DNA from: Adenophora triphylla var. japonica
Taxonomy: Eukaryota; Streptophyta; Magnoliopsida; Asterales; Campanulaceae
Direction of reading: 5' to 3'
Length of the DNA: 64,000 nt
Assembly (NCBI GenBank): GCA_022495995.1
Contig: JAFEMH010002439.1
Coordinates: 248,001 to 312,000 of the forward strand
Made by a program: the position numbers and the translations under genes. Shown in pieces: positions 33,008-43,623 of this stretch. Under the pieces are notes generated by a model. That model made no database searches. It saw only the letters and a list, made by a program, of their open reading frames with translations, and was not told where the DNA came from. Position 1 is the first letter of the stretch; every line of letters starts with the position of its first letter.

Positions 33008-34823
33008 TGTAAGTACCCAAATCTGGCTCATGACTTCCGGTTAAGTTTTTCGGCAATTCCCCCAACTTTCCTAAAGTTTAGGGGCAATTCTGGAACTTTC
33101 CCAAACCTTCAAAGGGGGGAAGGACTTGCTAGGAATTAAAATTCCAAGTAGTCCCTCGCTGGAAAGGAGTTTCTAGGCGCCACCTTGCATGGATCTAGAA
33201 GTAGACTGAGTCACCAAAGGATAATGCCGCACGGCTTCATTAGGAAGCACAAATCAACCTATAAATAGAGGCCTCCTCTACCCATATTGGGATACAATTT
33301 TAAGCACTGTTACTCTGCCAAATTAAACACTCAAAATTCCAGAAACCAAAACTCTCCAAAATCACCTCCCTCCTCCATAAAACACATCCAAAACCCCTCC
33401 TTTATTAGGAAAACCCCAAGGGAGATAGAGAAAAACCATCATTGGTAATCTCTCCTTCCTTTCTCCATGAAATATCCATTATCATATTGTCATATTGTTT
33501 ATTTGCTATTTGCTTTGCTATTCCTTGTCATTAAATGTGATATATTGTCATAAAAATCCAATCTTTATCATGTAGATATCATATCCCCCTTTCCCCCCTA
33601 ACACACATGATTCATGGAGAATCCATCCCAAGGATGAACAAGGGCCCACAAGTGGCTTGTTCTAGGGAGGATTCATCACATGATGATGTGAAATATCTCC
33701 CTTTTATTATATAAAAATGTCATCTTTACTATTAAAAATGTCATCTTTATTATTATAATGTCATCCCCTTCCCTTGACCTTGCTTCCAAGGATTGTCCAC
33801 CTTCTAAGGTTCTTAAAGGACATAGGAAAGCCTCAAAGGTCTTCCCTTTACATTCATAGCCTTAGTTCTCATAGTGTTCATTACACTTATTTTCATAAAA
33901 ATGCAATCTTTACTTTCCAATGCAACTCCCCCATGTCCCTCGTGGTTGGATCACTCTCCAAGGATTGTCTAGTGACCTTCTTAAGGCACGAAAGACATAT
34001 GATGAGTATAAAGATCCAATCTTTATACCCCTCCCCTTAGTCCCTTTGGTAGTTGAAGCATCCCGTGGGTTGGATCGGTGTAAAGGTCTCATCTTTACAT
34101 CGTTTCCTCCACTAAAGATGCCATAGTTGAAGTCCCTTTAGAAGCGGACGGACCTTGGCCCCTACATCTCCGATCATCACTTGAGATGAGCATAAACATC
34201 CCTACTAAGATCAAATCGTCTCAAGATGTAGGATTGATGGGCAAAGGATCTTCCTTTCTAAAGAGTCTCATTCTTGGACTATAAAAAAGGTGTCCTTCTC
34301 TCCCGATCACATAAAGACCTTGTCCCGAAGAATGTTGGTTTAAAACACACCAAGGCTTTCAAGCCTAATATGGTTGATTATTCCAACGGGAGGGTAAAAA
34401 AAAAGGTCACTTAATGATGATCATAAGTCCAAGATGAGCACGGGATCAAAATCCCGAACACATCAAATCCAAGGAATCCCGAGCGATAACCAACTTGAAT
34501 GGTTTATATGTCCGGAAGATAACTTGTCACATCCCATCCCCTTTTCAAATTACACACACACACGAGAGCACAAACATAAGCATAAAAATCGGATCTAGGA
34601 AGACTTGCCTTTGGCAAGGATCCTTGGGTGAATGCCAAACGTTCTTCCCAAGGAGTAACTTAACCTCCGGACCCTATTCCTTTTTTTCAAAGTTTTGAGG
34701 AAATCAAAATGGCGTGGCGACTCCGTTTTTCAATAAATCGGATGTCTTCAAACTGAGGTGAAGCGGTGACCCTATAAATCAAAACACGATTCACAATTCC
34801 GCGATTTTGGGCCCACATTCACA
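33008..34823 (+). repeat. 5' LTR of inner Tat
   Basis: Nearly collinear with 48234-50083. A TATA box (CTATAAATAG) lies at 33259-33268. The open frames inside it (for example 33774-34040) recur in the other LTR and have no known domain. Confidence 0.92.
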
Positions 34824-34843
34824 GTTTGGTGACTCCGCTGGGG
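34824..34843 (+). other. Primer binding site of inner Tat
   Basis: GTTTGGTGACTCCGCTGGGG follows the LTR end at once. TGG at the start pairs with a tRNA CCA end; the tRNA species was not assigned. Confidence 0.75.
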
Positions 34844-36440
34844 ACAAGTAAATTTTTCCAAACTTCTTTTTTTCATAAGAAGCGTTGGAAACGTTTACGA
34901 GGGTTAGCCTCCCGCCGCGGATCCATTTTATGTGCTTACGCGTTTTTTCCTTCTTTTTTCATGCATCCTTTGCATTCTTCTTAAGGTTGTGCCTACTCTG
35001 AAGTGATAAACAGGAAGCATTCTGAAGCTGAAAGGTGCCCAAAATGTTCGGGGAACAGCCTGGAAATGAAAAAAAATTGGAACCTGAAAAACTGCTTGAT
35101 CCAGCCGCACGGCTTCTTTTGGCAGTTCCACCAGGACACTTTCTGAGGTTAATCTGGTAGCTTTGGCAGCTTGGGGCTATTCAGTTCCAAGACTGGCCGG
35201 GCTCCAGAAAATTTACGTGCTTACTTGCTGCATTTTCCCCTGTCCCGAAAAACATTCCTTTAAAACACATTTTTGAAAATCTCTGTTTTAACTCAAAAAG
35301 GAATATTTTTAGGAGGCTGCACACTATGCGCACCATATATATCCTGTACACTTTGCACGCACGTCCTTCAACCCGGGATGGTTGTTCAGCTGCAGTCATG
35401 GACAGTGTTACGATGCTCCCAGGCGCGCACGGAATCATCCCAAACTTCCCATGGCAGCCAGTGTCGACCAATGCACTAGTCCGTGTCACACATTTTAAAA
35501 CCGTGACTTTTTGGTTGGTTTTTGGTCTAGACCGTGTCATATAGCCTCATTGTATAACCCCGTAAAGGTCAAACCCTAGCCCATGCCGAAAGTCAAGATC
35601 TTTCGCGCAAGCGAAACTCTGCCGAAATTCCGCCAAGGAAAAATTGGCAGCATCTTGACTCCGGCATTGACTTTGACTTTGACCCCGTAAAGGTCAAACC
35701 CTAGCCCACGGGATATGTAAGAGTCAAGCCCGAGTCCGTGCCAAAATCAAAAGATCTTTTGCGCAAGCGAAGCTCTGCCGAAATTCCGCCAAGGAAAAAT
35801 TGGCAAGATCTTGAACCGGCATTGACTTTGACTTTGACTCGCGCGAAGTATGCGACGACACTCAATGTGACGCCGTGTCATTCGGCTTTTATCGTCCGAC
35901 CCATGCCTATTATTTTCTTGGACAACGCCAAAGTCAAAACGTCTATCGCGTAAGTAAAACTCTGCCGAAATTCCGTTAAGGCTAAAAGACGAGACTTTCC
36001 CAGCATTGCCTTGACTATAATCCGCATCGCTCGTGCGTTAAAAGTTCCTATGATCCACTAGACCCTAGGAGCATTCTTCTCTCTCGGTCGATGGGATCCG
36101 TGTTCCCTATAGGACCCTCACCCAGGGCTGTCCACCCTGGGAGGTCGAAATACAGGTGGAAAACGAGGGGCTTATAGACGTAGTGACGGAACCCACTGAT
36201 CCAGGATCTAGAGTAGTTGCGAAAAAGAAGGGCAACCCCTTTTCCAACCAAATAGAAATAAATAAAAGACACTGTTTTAAGTAAACTGGAAGATTCTTAA
36301 TTTGCATATTACTTGAGCCTTCAGCCAAAACACCTACCCCAGAGTATAAACCTTGCCTATCCCTTTCTCACAGTGAGAAAGAAGTGGGTGAGAATACCGG
36401 GTCAGCAGCTTGTCAGTGCAGAGATCTCAGATAGTTTATC
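34844..36440 (+). other. Long non-coding leader of inner Tat with three-unit repeat
   Basis: No coding domain. At 35560-36010 about three imperfect copies of a 130-170 bp unit occur, each with GTAAAGGTCAAACCCTAGC-type, CTCTGCCGAAATTCC and GCATTGACTTTGACTTTGAC words. A long leader before the first ORF is usual for Tat elements. Confidence 0.65.
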
Positions 36441-36472
36441 AAAACTATCAGTTTTATCAACCCAGGGTTTAG

Positions 36473-37016
36473 AATGGCCGGTGTGGTAGCGAACAATGGT
36501 GGTAACCAAATGCCTGGAGGGGGGGGGGTCATCCCAGCTCAGGCCAGACCCCATATTTAGTATGACGTTTGTGATTGTGACGGATGTTTGGAAGAATCTT
36601 ACCAAGACTGGATTAACAAAGATGCTCCCTCAAGGAAGAAGAAGAAGAAGTCCATGCAACAAAAGCTGAAAGAGAGGTACGAAGCGGGGGACACGAGTGT
36701 AGGAACTCTGGGAGAGCCCTCGGGCAAGTTCGACTATTATGTCAGCTACGCCAAGGAGCCCACTAAGGAGCCGATCAGCCAAGACAATATCCAACCCAAC
36801 AATCCCGTCGCCATTGATCCTCTAGAGGCAGAAAACTCTGAATTCATAGCCATTGTTAAGTTCAACAAGAAGCTAGAAGATTTGGAGGCAGAGTACAAGA
36901 CCCCTATAGAACACATAGTTAATCAAGGCAGAATCAAAGTTTCACCGAAAGAAGACTTTATCAGTATCATCCAGGCCAACCCTCCTGTTGGCTATACAGA
37001 CAAAGTTGTGGTATGA
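36473..37016 (+). pseudogene. Viral-like ORF in inner Tat, shared with the caulimovirid
   Basis: The segment 36545-36755 encodes VCDCDGCLEES, a Lys-rich stretch, QQKLKERYEAGDTSVGTLG and SGKFDYYVSY. The caulimovirid at 14571-14755 encodes VCNCPACLEEA, an Arg-rich stretch, QQKLEE, YEAGDTTVGTLG and SGKFDYYVLY in the same order and spacing. The Tat copy has TAG where the virus has TGG just before the Cys motif. The rest (36760-37016: EFIAIVKFNKKLEDLEAEYK...) is unrecognised. It stands where gag should be. Which element donated the segment is open. Confidence 0.7.
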
Positions 37017-37034
37017 AAAATCAGCAGAGAGAAG

Positions 37035-37271
37035 ATGACCTACCAACAGTGTCTCGACAAGATGAATCAGACCCTCCAATCAATGAGTCCAGTTGTCACG
37101 GACGAGCTTACTGAGAGGTTGCACCATGCCTCTCTGGATCCCCTCACCATCTTCCCGAGGCACCAACCTACAAATGATCCTGGACAAGCTTTTGATCAGT
37201 TTGAGATTTCCGGCTTTCTGAAGACCGCCAACAAGATTGCTTCTCCCCAAGGCAACAGCAGCAAGGAGTAA
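37035..37271 (+). pseudogene. Unrecognised short ORF after viral-like ORF
   Basis: About 78 residues (TYQQCLDKMNQTLQSM...), separated by one stop from the preceding frame and possibly its continuation. No domain is recognised. Confidence 0.3.
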
Positions 37272-37444
37272 CCCCCTATCCAACCCAGTCAAACACTTTG
37301 GTCTATAAGTAGTGTAGGGTCAAGAGTGGCTAGGGTCAAGAGTCATTTGAGTCAGGAGTCTTCAAATTCCCATCCTCTGAGTCATCTGAAGGCCTCACGC
37401 CTGAAGATTATGAATATGTAGCCAATGTTATCTTTCCATTTGCC

Positions 37445-38696
37445 TTGAATGAAATGATAGATCTTTCCGAGTACCCCCTTATTGCCAACTTAACAAATGA
37501 TAAATTAACTAATAACTTAACAACAATTAATAATGATTCATTTGAACAAGATGCAAACACACTAAATGAACAATACATTAAAGAAATCTTTAAGCAGGTT
37601 ACCAATAAAGAGGAAAACCGAGCCCAAGCTGTCGAGAAGGTTTTGACAAGTGTTAACTTAGGTACTGTCAAAGAACCTAAAGAGACACAGATCAGGAACT
37701 TCTTCCAAGGGGGTGAACGGGACAGACTGGTCAATCTGCTCAGAGAATACATGGATGCATTCGCATGGTCGTATAAGGACATGCCGGGGCTGGATAGCTC
37801 GATTGTGGAGCACAGGATCCCTCTGGCACCAGATGCCAAGCCAGTAAAACATAAACTAAGAAAGATTAAGCCAGAGTGGTCTCTACAGGTCAAAGAAGAG
37901 ATTGAGAAGCTACTGCGGGTAGGATTCATCAGGGTCATTGAATACCCGACATGGTTATCAAACATCGTGACTATGACTAAGACCAATGGGAAGGTGCGCT
38001 GCTGTGTAGATTTCCGGGATCTGAACAAGGCCAGTCCCAAGGATGACTATCCGTTGCCAAACATAGACATTCTGGTGGACGCCACCGCCAACTACGAAGT
38101 CAAATCCTTTGTTGATGGCTTTGCTGGCTACAACCAGATCAAGATGGTCAAGGAGGACCAAGAAAAGACAGCCTTCACCATACCATGGGGGACGTATTGC
38201 TACACGGTGATGCCTTTCGGGCTTAAGAATGCCAGGGCTACGTATCAAAGGGCAACGACTGCACTCTTTCACGACATGATCCACAAAGAAATTGAGGTCT
38301 ATGTCGATGACATGATAATCCATTCCAAAGGTGTGGATGGACAGCACTTTATCGACCTGCGAAAGTTCTTTGAAAGGTTAAGGCAACATTCCATGAGACT
38401 GAACTCTGCAAAATGCACCTTTGGAGTGACAAGGGGAAAAGTGCTTGGGTATATGGTCACAGAACGAGGCATTGAAGTCGATCTCCGAAAGATCAAAGCC
38501 ATTATGGACATGAGGCCACCTCGAACTCAGACAGAGGTCAAAAGCTTTATGGGCAAGTTACAGTACATCAGCCATTTTGTCAACCAGCTGACTACCATGT
38601 GCGAGCCCATCTTCAAGCTCATGAAGAAAAATGTGGACATAGAATGGAATGAGGAATGCCAGGATGCATTTGATCAAATCAAGGCGCGTACCTAGT
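37445..38696 (+). pseudogene. Reverse transcriptase of inner Tat
   Basis: Open for about 416 residues: an N-terminal pol linker, then YPTWLSNIVTMTKTNGK, CVDFRDLNKASPKDDYPLPN, MPFGLKNARATYQR and EVYVDDMIIHSK with intact catalytic residues, and the thumb YMVTERGIEVD and SFMGKLQYISHF. The frame ends at TAG 38694 and the RNaseH follows in another frame. It is the best preserved RT in the window. Confidence 0.92.
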
Positions 38697-38699
38697 ACA

Positions 38700-39846
38700 T
38701 CCCCCGGTGTTATGCCCCCCACATGGACAGAAACCTCTTCTGCTCTATCTCACTGTCACTGATACGGCAGTTGGGGCTATGCTGGCTCAAGAAAAGAAGG
38801 ACTCTCGGGTAGAAAATGCCATTTACTTTGTCAGTCGGAAGCTGCAAGGGAGTGAGCTCAATTACTCAGCGTGCGAAAAGACTTGTGCAGGACTGGTCTG
38901 GGTAGTCGGTAAGCTGAAGCATTACATGCAGGCCCACTCTGTGAACTTGGTCTCGAAAATGGACCCCATCAAGTACATCTTCGACAAGCCTTCCCTTTCG
39001 ATGCGTCTAGCAAAGTGGTCGTTCTTCCTGGCTGAGTATGACATCAACTATGTGATGAGAAAGGCAATCAAGGGTCAAGCGCTGTCAGACCATCTGGCAA
39101 ACTTCCCTAGCAATGAGGACCGAGGGCCTGAACCCCAATTTCTGGATGAAGGGATCTTCGTAGTTGAGCCTGAGAACCGATGGCAGCTTTTCTTTGACGG
39201 GGCTGCTAACAAAAGGGGAAATGGCGTAGGAATGCTACTGGTCAACCCGAAAGATGAGCACACGCTAATAGCCATCATGTTGAACTTCCCTGTCACGAAC
39301 AATGCTGCAGAGTATGAAGCTTGTATCAATGGTTTGGAGGCTGCCTTAGAAAGAAATGTCAAGGAACTCGAGGTCTATGGAGACTCAGCCCTGATCATCA
39401 ACCAGGTCTCCAACAAGTGGAAGACTGTGGATCCTAATCTTCAGAGGTATCATGCCTACATGGAAGAATTGACTGAGCAGTTCAGAGAAGTGACCTTCCA
39501 TTACCTACCAAGAGACAAGAACAGATTTGCAGATGCCTTAGCTACTCGAGCCTCATTGGTAGAGATCCCCGAGGGAAAGGCAATAAAACCATTCAGAGTG
39601 GGTAGAAGAGAAGCCCCGGCTTTCTGTTGTGAAATAGACTTGGGACCTGAGCATGTCAAGGAACCTTGGTACGGTCAGATTTACCAGTTCCTCAAAGATG
39701 GAGAGTCAACTTTTAGAGATGAAGAAGGTAGACCAAGGGAAGGCATCAAAGCCAAAAGCTTGCAAGCCTTGAAGTGGCTGGCCTCTCACTATGTCATCCT
39801 AGGGAGCGATATGTATAAGAAGCGGTACCAAGGACCACTCCTCTAA
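38700..39846 (+). pseudogene. Two RNaseH domains of inner Tat
   Basis: The first: LLYLTVTDTAVGAMLAQE, YFVSRKLQGSELNYSACEK, AEYDINYVMRKAIKGQALS. The second, archaeal-type: WQLFFDGAANKRGNGVGM, NNAAEYEACINGLEAALE, LEVYGDSALIINQV and RDKNRFADALATRAS. Tandem RNaseH domains are diagnostic of Tat. The frame stays open for about 379 residues and stops at TAA 39844. Confidence 0.92.
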
Positions 39847-40938
39847 TGTGTCACCAAGGAAAGGGCAAGAGAGTTAATGACCGAAGTCCATAATGGTCCC
39901 TGCGGTCCTCATATGAATGCCATGGCATTGATGCAAGTAATCCTCAGAATGGGCTATTACTGGATTTCCATGGAAACAGACTGTGTCCAGCATGTCCGAG
40001 AGTGTGACAAATGCCAACGGTTTGCCAACCTTAATCATCTTCCACCTCACGACTTGTACTGCATGACGACTCCTTGACCGTTTGCAACTTGGGGCATTGA
40101 CGTGATAGGGAAGATAACCCCGGCTGGAACTAATGTGCATGAATTTGTGTTAGTGGCAGTGGACTACTTCAGAAAATGGGTAGAAGCTAAGTCCTATAAG
40201 GTCCTCACTTCCAAGAAAGTGGCCTAGTTTGTCAAAGAAAATATCATGTGCAGATATGGGGTGCCCAATGAGATCATTTCGGATAACGGGTCGTACTTTG
40301 AAGGGGACTGCGAAAGATTGCTGTCAGAGTTCAGAGTCACTCGCCATAAATCATCCCCGTACAGGCCTCAGACCAACGGAGCAGTAGAAGCTGCCAATAA
40401 GACACTCGAGAGAATTATCCGAAAAATGGCCATCCGCGGTCATGACTAGCCCGAAAAGCTGCATCTGGCACTCTGGGGCTACAGGATGTCTGTTAGAACA
40501 GCCACGGGAGAAACCCCTTTCGCCCTAACCTACGGGATGGAAGCGGTGTTACCAGTAGAGTTGGAAATCCTGTCATTAAGGGTCCTCCTGGAAAACAGTG
40601 TCAATGAAGTAGAATGGCTACGCAACCGGCATGATGAGTTGGCCCTACTTGATGAAAGGAGGCTAAAGGCCATGGAACACACCCGAGCCTACCAGAGGCG
40701 AATGGCCAGGCCATTCGACAAAAAGGTCAAGGCCAGAGATATCAAAGAGGGTGACTTAGTACTAAAAGTAAAACCCCCTACCAGAGACAACCCTCTGGGA
40801 AAGTGGGAACCCGTTTGGATTGGCCCGTATGTGGTGTAGAAGATTCTCTCAGGAGGAACAATGAAGCTTGCAGACCTGGACGACAATCCCTTTGTTCATC
40901 TAGTCAATGGTGACAAGCTCCGCAGGTACTATGTCTAA
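39847..40938 (+). pseudogene. Integrase of inner Tat
   Basis: Same frame as RNaseH. HNGPCGPHMNAMALMQ and CDKCQRFAN form the HHCC finger; TWGIDVIGKITPAG, PNEIISDNGSYF and TNGAVEAANKTLE carry the DDE triad; GDLVLKVKPP lies in the C-terminal domain. In-frame stops lie at about 40076, 40226, 40447 and 40837. Two of these stand where related integrases have Trp (TGG to TGA or TAG). It ends YYV and TAA at 40936. Confidence 0.9.
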
Positions 40939-40959
40939 AAATAAAAAAAATATAATAAT

Positions 40960-41344
40960 AATAAAAAAAATACAGTGCAAAAAGAGTAATACCCAGCTAG
41001 GCTAAAAACCTTGAGAAGGGTGGTCTAGGCAAAAAACAGGGTCGCACATAAAAAAAAAAAAAAAATGGTGCAAAAAGAGCAGTGTTCTAAAAAACCCCGC
41101 CTAAGGGCGCCTAGGCCCCGCCTAGGCGCTAGGCCCCTCTCCAACGCCTAGTTCTAAGCCCCGCCTAGGTCCTGACTAATCCCGACTAGTCCCCGACTAG
41201 TCCCCGCCTAGGCCCGGCTCCGCCGCCTAGCATCCGCCTAGCGCTTTTTAGAACCTTAAAAAAGAGTAATGCCCAGCTAGGCTGAAAACCCTAAAAAAGG
41301 GCGGTCTAGGCAGAAGACAGGGAGGGTTGCACGTAAAAAAAAGG

Positions 41345-41383
<39 letters not shown>

Positions 41384-41480
41384 CAAAAAGAATAATACCA
41401 CTAAGTGTAAAAAGTGCGGTCTAGACGAAACGGGGTTGCACAAAAAAAAAAAAAAAAAACAACAAAAATCCCGATAGTTC
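40960..41480. repeat. Imperfect tandem repeats after pol, with A-rich and TA tracts
   Basis: Three imperfect units of roughly 110-200 bp share AATACCCAGCTAGGC, GGTCTAGGCA and GTGCAAAAAGA words and end in poly(A) or (TA)n runs (41344-41380). A hAT MITE sits in the junction of the first two. Confidence 0.7.
41080..41258. mobile_element. 179-bp hAT-type MITE, GC-rich
   Basis: Ends CAGTGTTCTAAAAA and (reversed) TAAGGTTCTAAAAA, with AAAAAGAG duplications at 41072-41079 and 41259-41266. The middle is CGCCTAGGC-rich and can fold on itself. 8-bp duplications mark the hAT superfamily. Confidence 0.8.
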
Positions 41481-41586
41481 ACCAGTTGACTCTGCTAACC
41501 TGCTACAAAGACTAAAACATACAAAAAAGACCTAATAAACTAGTGTGTTTGCAAAAGGCAATAACTAGGTACTCGAAATAGGTCTA

Positions 41587-43089
41587 TCAGTTGTCCTCAA
41601 CGGAGTCTTCCTTGCCTTTCTTTCCTTTACCTCGATCTCGTCGAGTGTTCTTCCTATTCTTATCAATGATGTCGGTCTCCCTCATCCCAATCTTAGGTAT
41701 CCTCACTGGAGCCTCCACCAAGCCTGTGTCGATAAGTGCCTTTTCTACCCTGGCACAAGTCCGTACCTCCTCCCTCTGAGCCTCAGTAAGAGGAGAGAAC
41801 TCCAATAGTCTCTCATATCGGGCTTCCATATCCCTAATAAGATCGCCTGACTGGTTATGGCAGCTAGCCTTGGCCTCAGTCTCCCTCAGAGTCCTGCTAG
41901 ATTCATAGTCAACACCCAATAAAGCTTGACGCCTCTCTCTCAAAGCAATCTGAGTCGCCCCCATCTCCCTCTCGTATCAGTCCAAGTAAGCCATGGTCAA
42001 GATAGTACTCTTCCTGCTCTTGAGAATGGCCCTGGGTGGAAAAGCGGCGTATGTCCATGCCCTCGAGAAAAGTGAAAAGCTGGCTGGATCCCTCATGTCA
42101 AAAGACACCACCTCCATGGTACTGATGTCCTCCCAATCGTCCAATGGCTCCTACAAGATTCCAAACTGCCTGGACACTAAGCAGGGGATGTAGAAAGATG
42201 ACCAAGAAAGCCCCGGAACCCTCACTATATAGGACTCCTGAAACGTCCTCCGAGTCTGCAACCTCCAATGAGGCTCCCACCAGTGAATGTCTGAGGTGGA
42301 CAACCTAGCCATCATCAGCTCCCAGCTACCCTGATCCTGTTTCCTAGGTGCACCCCTCCGGGAAATCACCCAAGGGCACTGAGTAGGCGAAGCCCCTGGC
42401 AAAGCCCCAAGCCTCTCCTGCAACCATAAAGTTAGCACAGCTGGGCTCCCAGACCTCATGAAATGGTTCCCCCTAGCCATCCTGTCAATGCCGTGCAGAG
42501 TCTAACCCAAAATCAGTGGGACAATATCTTTCCCAGCCCTGAAATCTCTGACCATGTCCAAAAGGCCACTATGGCAAACCCCAAAAGACTCGGCAGTAAA
42601 CAGAAAAGAGAACACGCAGAGGATAAAGGCATCCATAGCCACTGTGATCACCGCCGTATCTGGAGACCCAAACCTACTCGGGATATCAGAAATGTCGATC
42701 CTGTCAGGGGCTATCATCATCCCCTCGGCTTCTTCCGGAGAAATTCGGAGAAAAGATGCCAACTTTACGGTCACCGGTATATCCCCGGTCAAATGAATCG
42801 AGATGGCTTCAATTTCTGGACCCTCAATCAATGCCCGGAAGTCTTCAAAGGTTGGGACGATTTCATTGTAAGAAAAGCAGTAAACGTGTCTCCGGACGTC
42901 CCAAAACCTCGCTGCTGCTCTCAAAAGGTCCCAATCGGGCGGGAGATCCTTCAAATGCCATAAAGACTTGATCTTGAAGGTGTTGTCGAACAGCCCCTTA
43001 TAAGATTGAAAGTTGTGTCTCATCCAAGATTGAAGGTCGGAGAGAAAACGATCTCTTTTCCCCTTTTGCAATTGGACTGGTTTCTCCAT
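41587..43089 (-). pseudogene. Antisense gene 1 of inner Tat, DUF7745-like
   Basis: Antisense to pol. One frame runs about 500 codons from ATG at 43089, broken by stops near 42502, 42150 and 41976. The N-terminal half has FDNTFKIKSLWHLKDLPPDW, AARFWDVRRHVYCFSYNEIV and PTFEDFRALIEGP, which resembles the DUF7745/plant mobile domain family found in plant genes and Ty3/gypsy extra ORFs. The C-terminal end is basic (RRDRGKGKKGKEDSVEDN), with a coiled-coil-like stretch before it. Function unknown. Confidence 0.65.
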
Positions 43090-43122
43090 TGGCTGTGATC
43101 GAACTTGATGATTTTTGGTCAA

Positions 43123-43623
43123 AAATATGCTTTGGGATCAGTTGGGACAAGTCTAAGGTGAAAATGAAATGAAAAGGCCCTTCCTTGATTTTATTTGAAA
43201 AAAAATCAGTTCAGACAAGGTTCCAAGCCGCACGGCTTCTTTTGCCCAGGACCAGACCGGACGGCCTCATTCGCTTCTGCAGAAAAAAAAAATCTGCAGC
43301 AGCCAAAGCTGCTGCCTAAGTGGAGTTCTCACCCCACTTTCTCAACAAAACCTGCATAAAAACATACCCAAGTACCATCCATGCAGTCACATATCATTAT
43401 AAACCATTTTGGCCCAATTTCCGCCCCATTTCCAAGCAAAAAAGCTGCCCCGAGGCTCAAGTAATATGCAAAGTCATAAAGCATAAATAAGAAAAGCAAA
43501 TAAAATATCATTACATTGTTTTTGCCTCCTTGGCACCCAAATAAAACAATAAAATAACAAAATGTGCATAGTTTTGTTCACTATTTTCTCTCTCTTCCTC
43601 TCCTAGTTCAACCCTAAGGAACC
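43123..43623. other. Spacer between antisense genes
   Basis: AT-rich, non-coding. It holds the putative promoter of antisense gene 1 and the 3' region of antisense gene 2; words such as CCGCACGGCTTC recur here and in the LTRs. Confidence 0.5.

Noticed and set aside
33774..34040. Open frame of 88 residues, nearly repeated at 49035-49301
   Set aside because: Both lie at the same place in the two LTRs of the inner Tat; repetition is due to the LTR pair and no protein domain is seen.
35181..35540. Overlapping open frames on both strands in the inner Tat leader
   Set aside because: No domain, frames unrelated to gag, and the region is a repeat-bearing leader.
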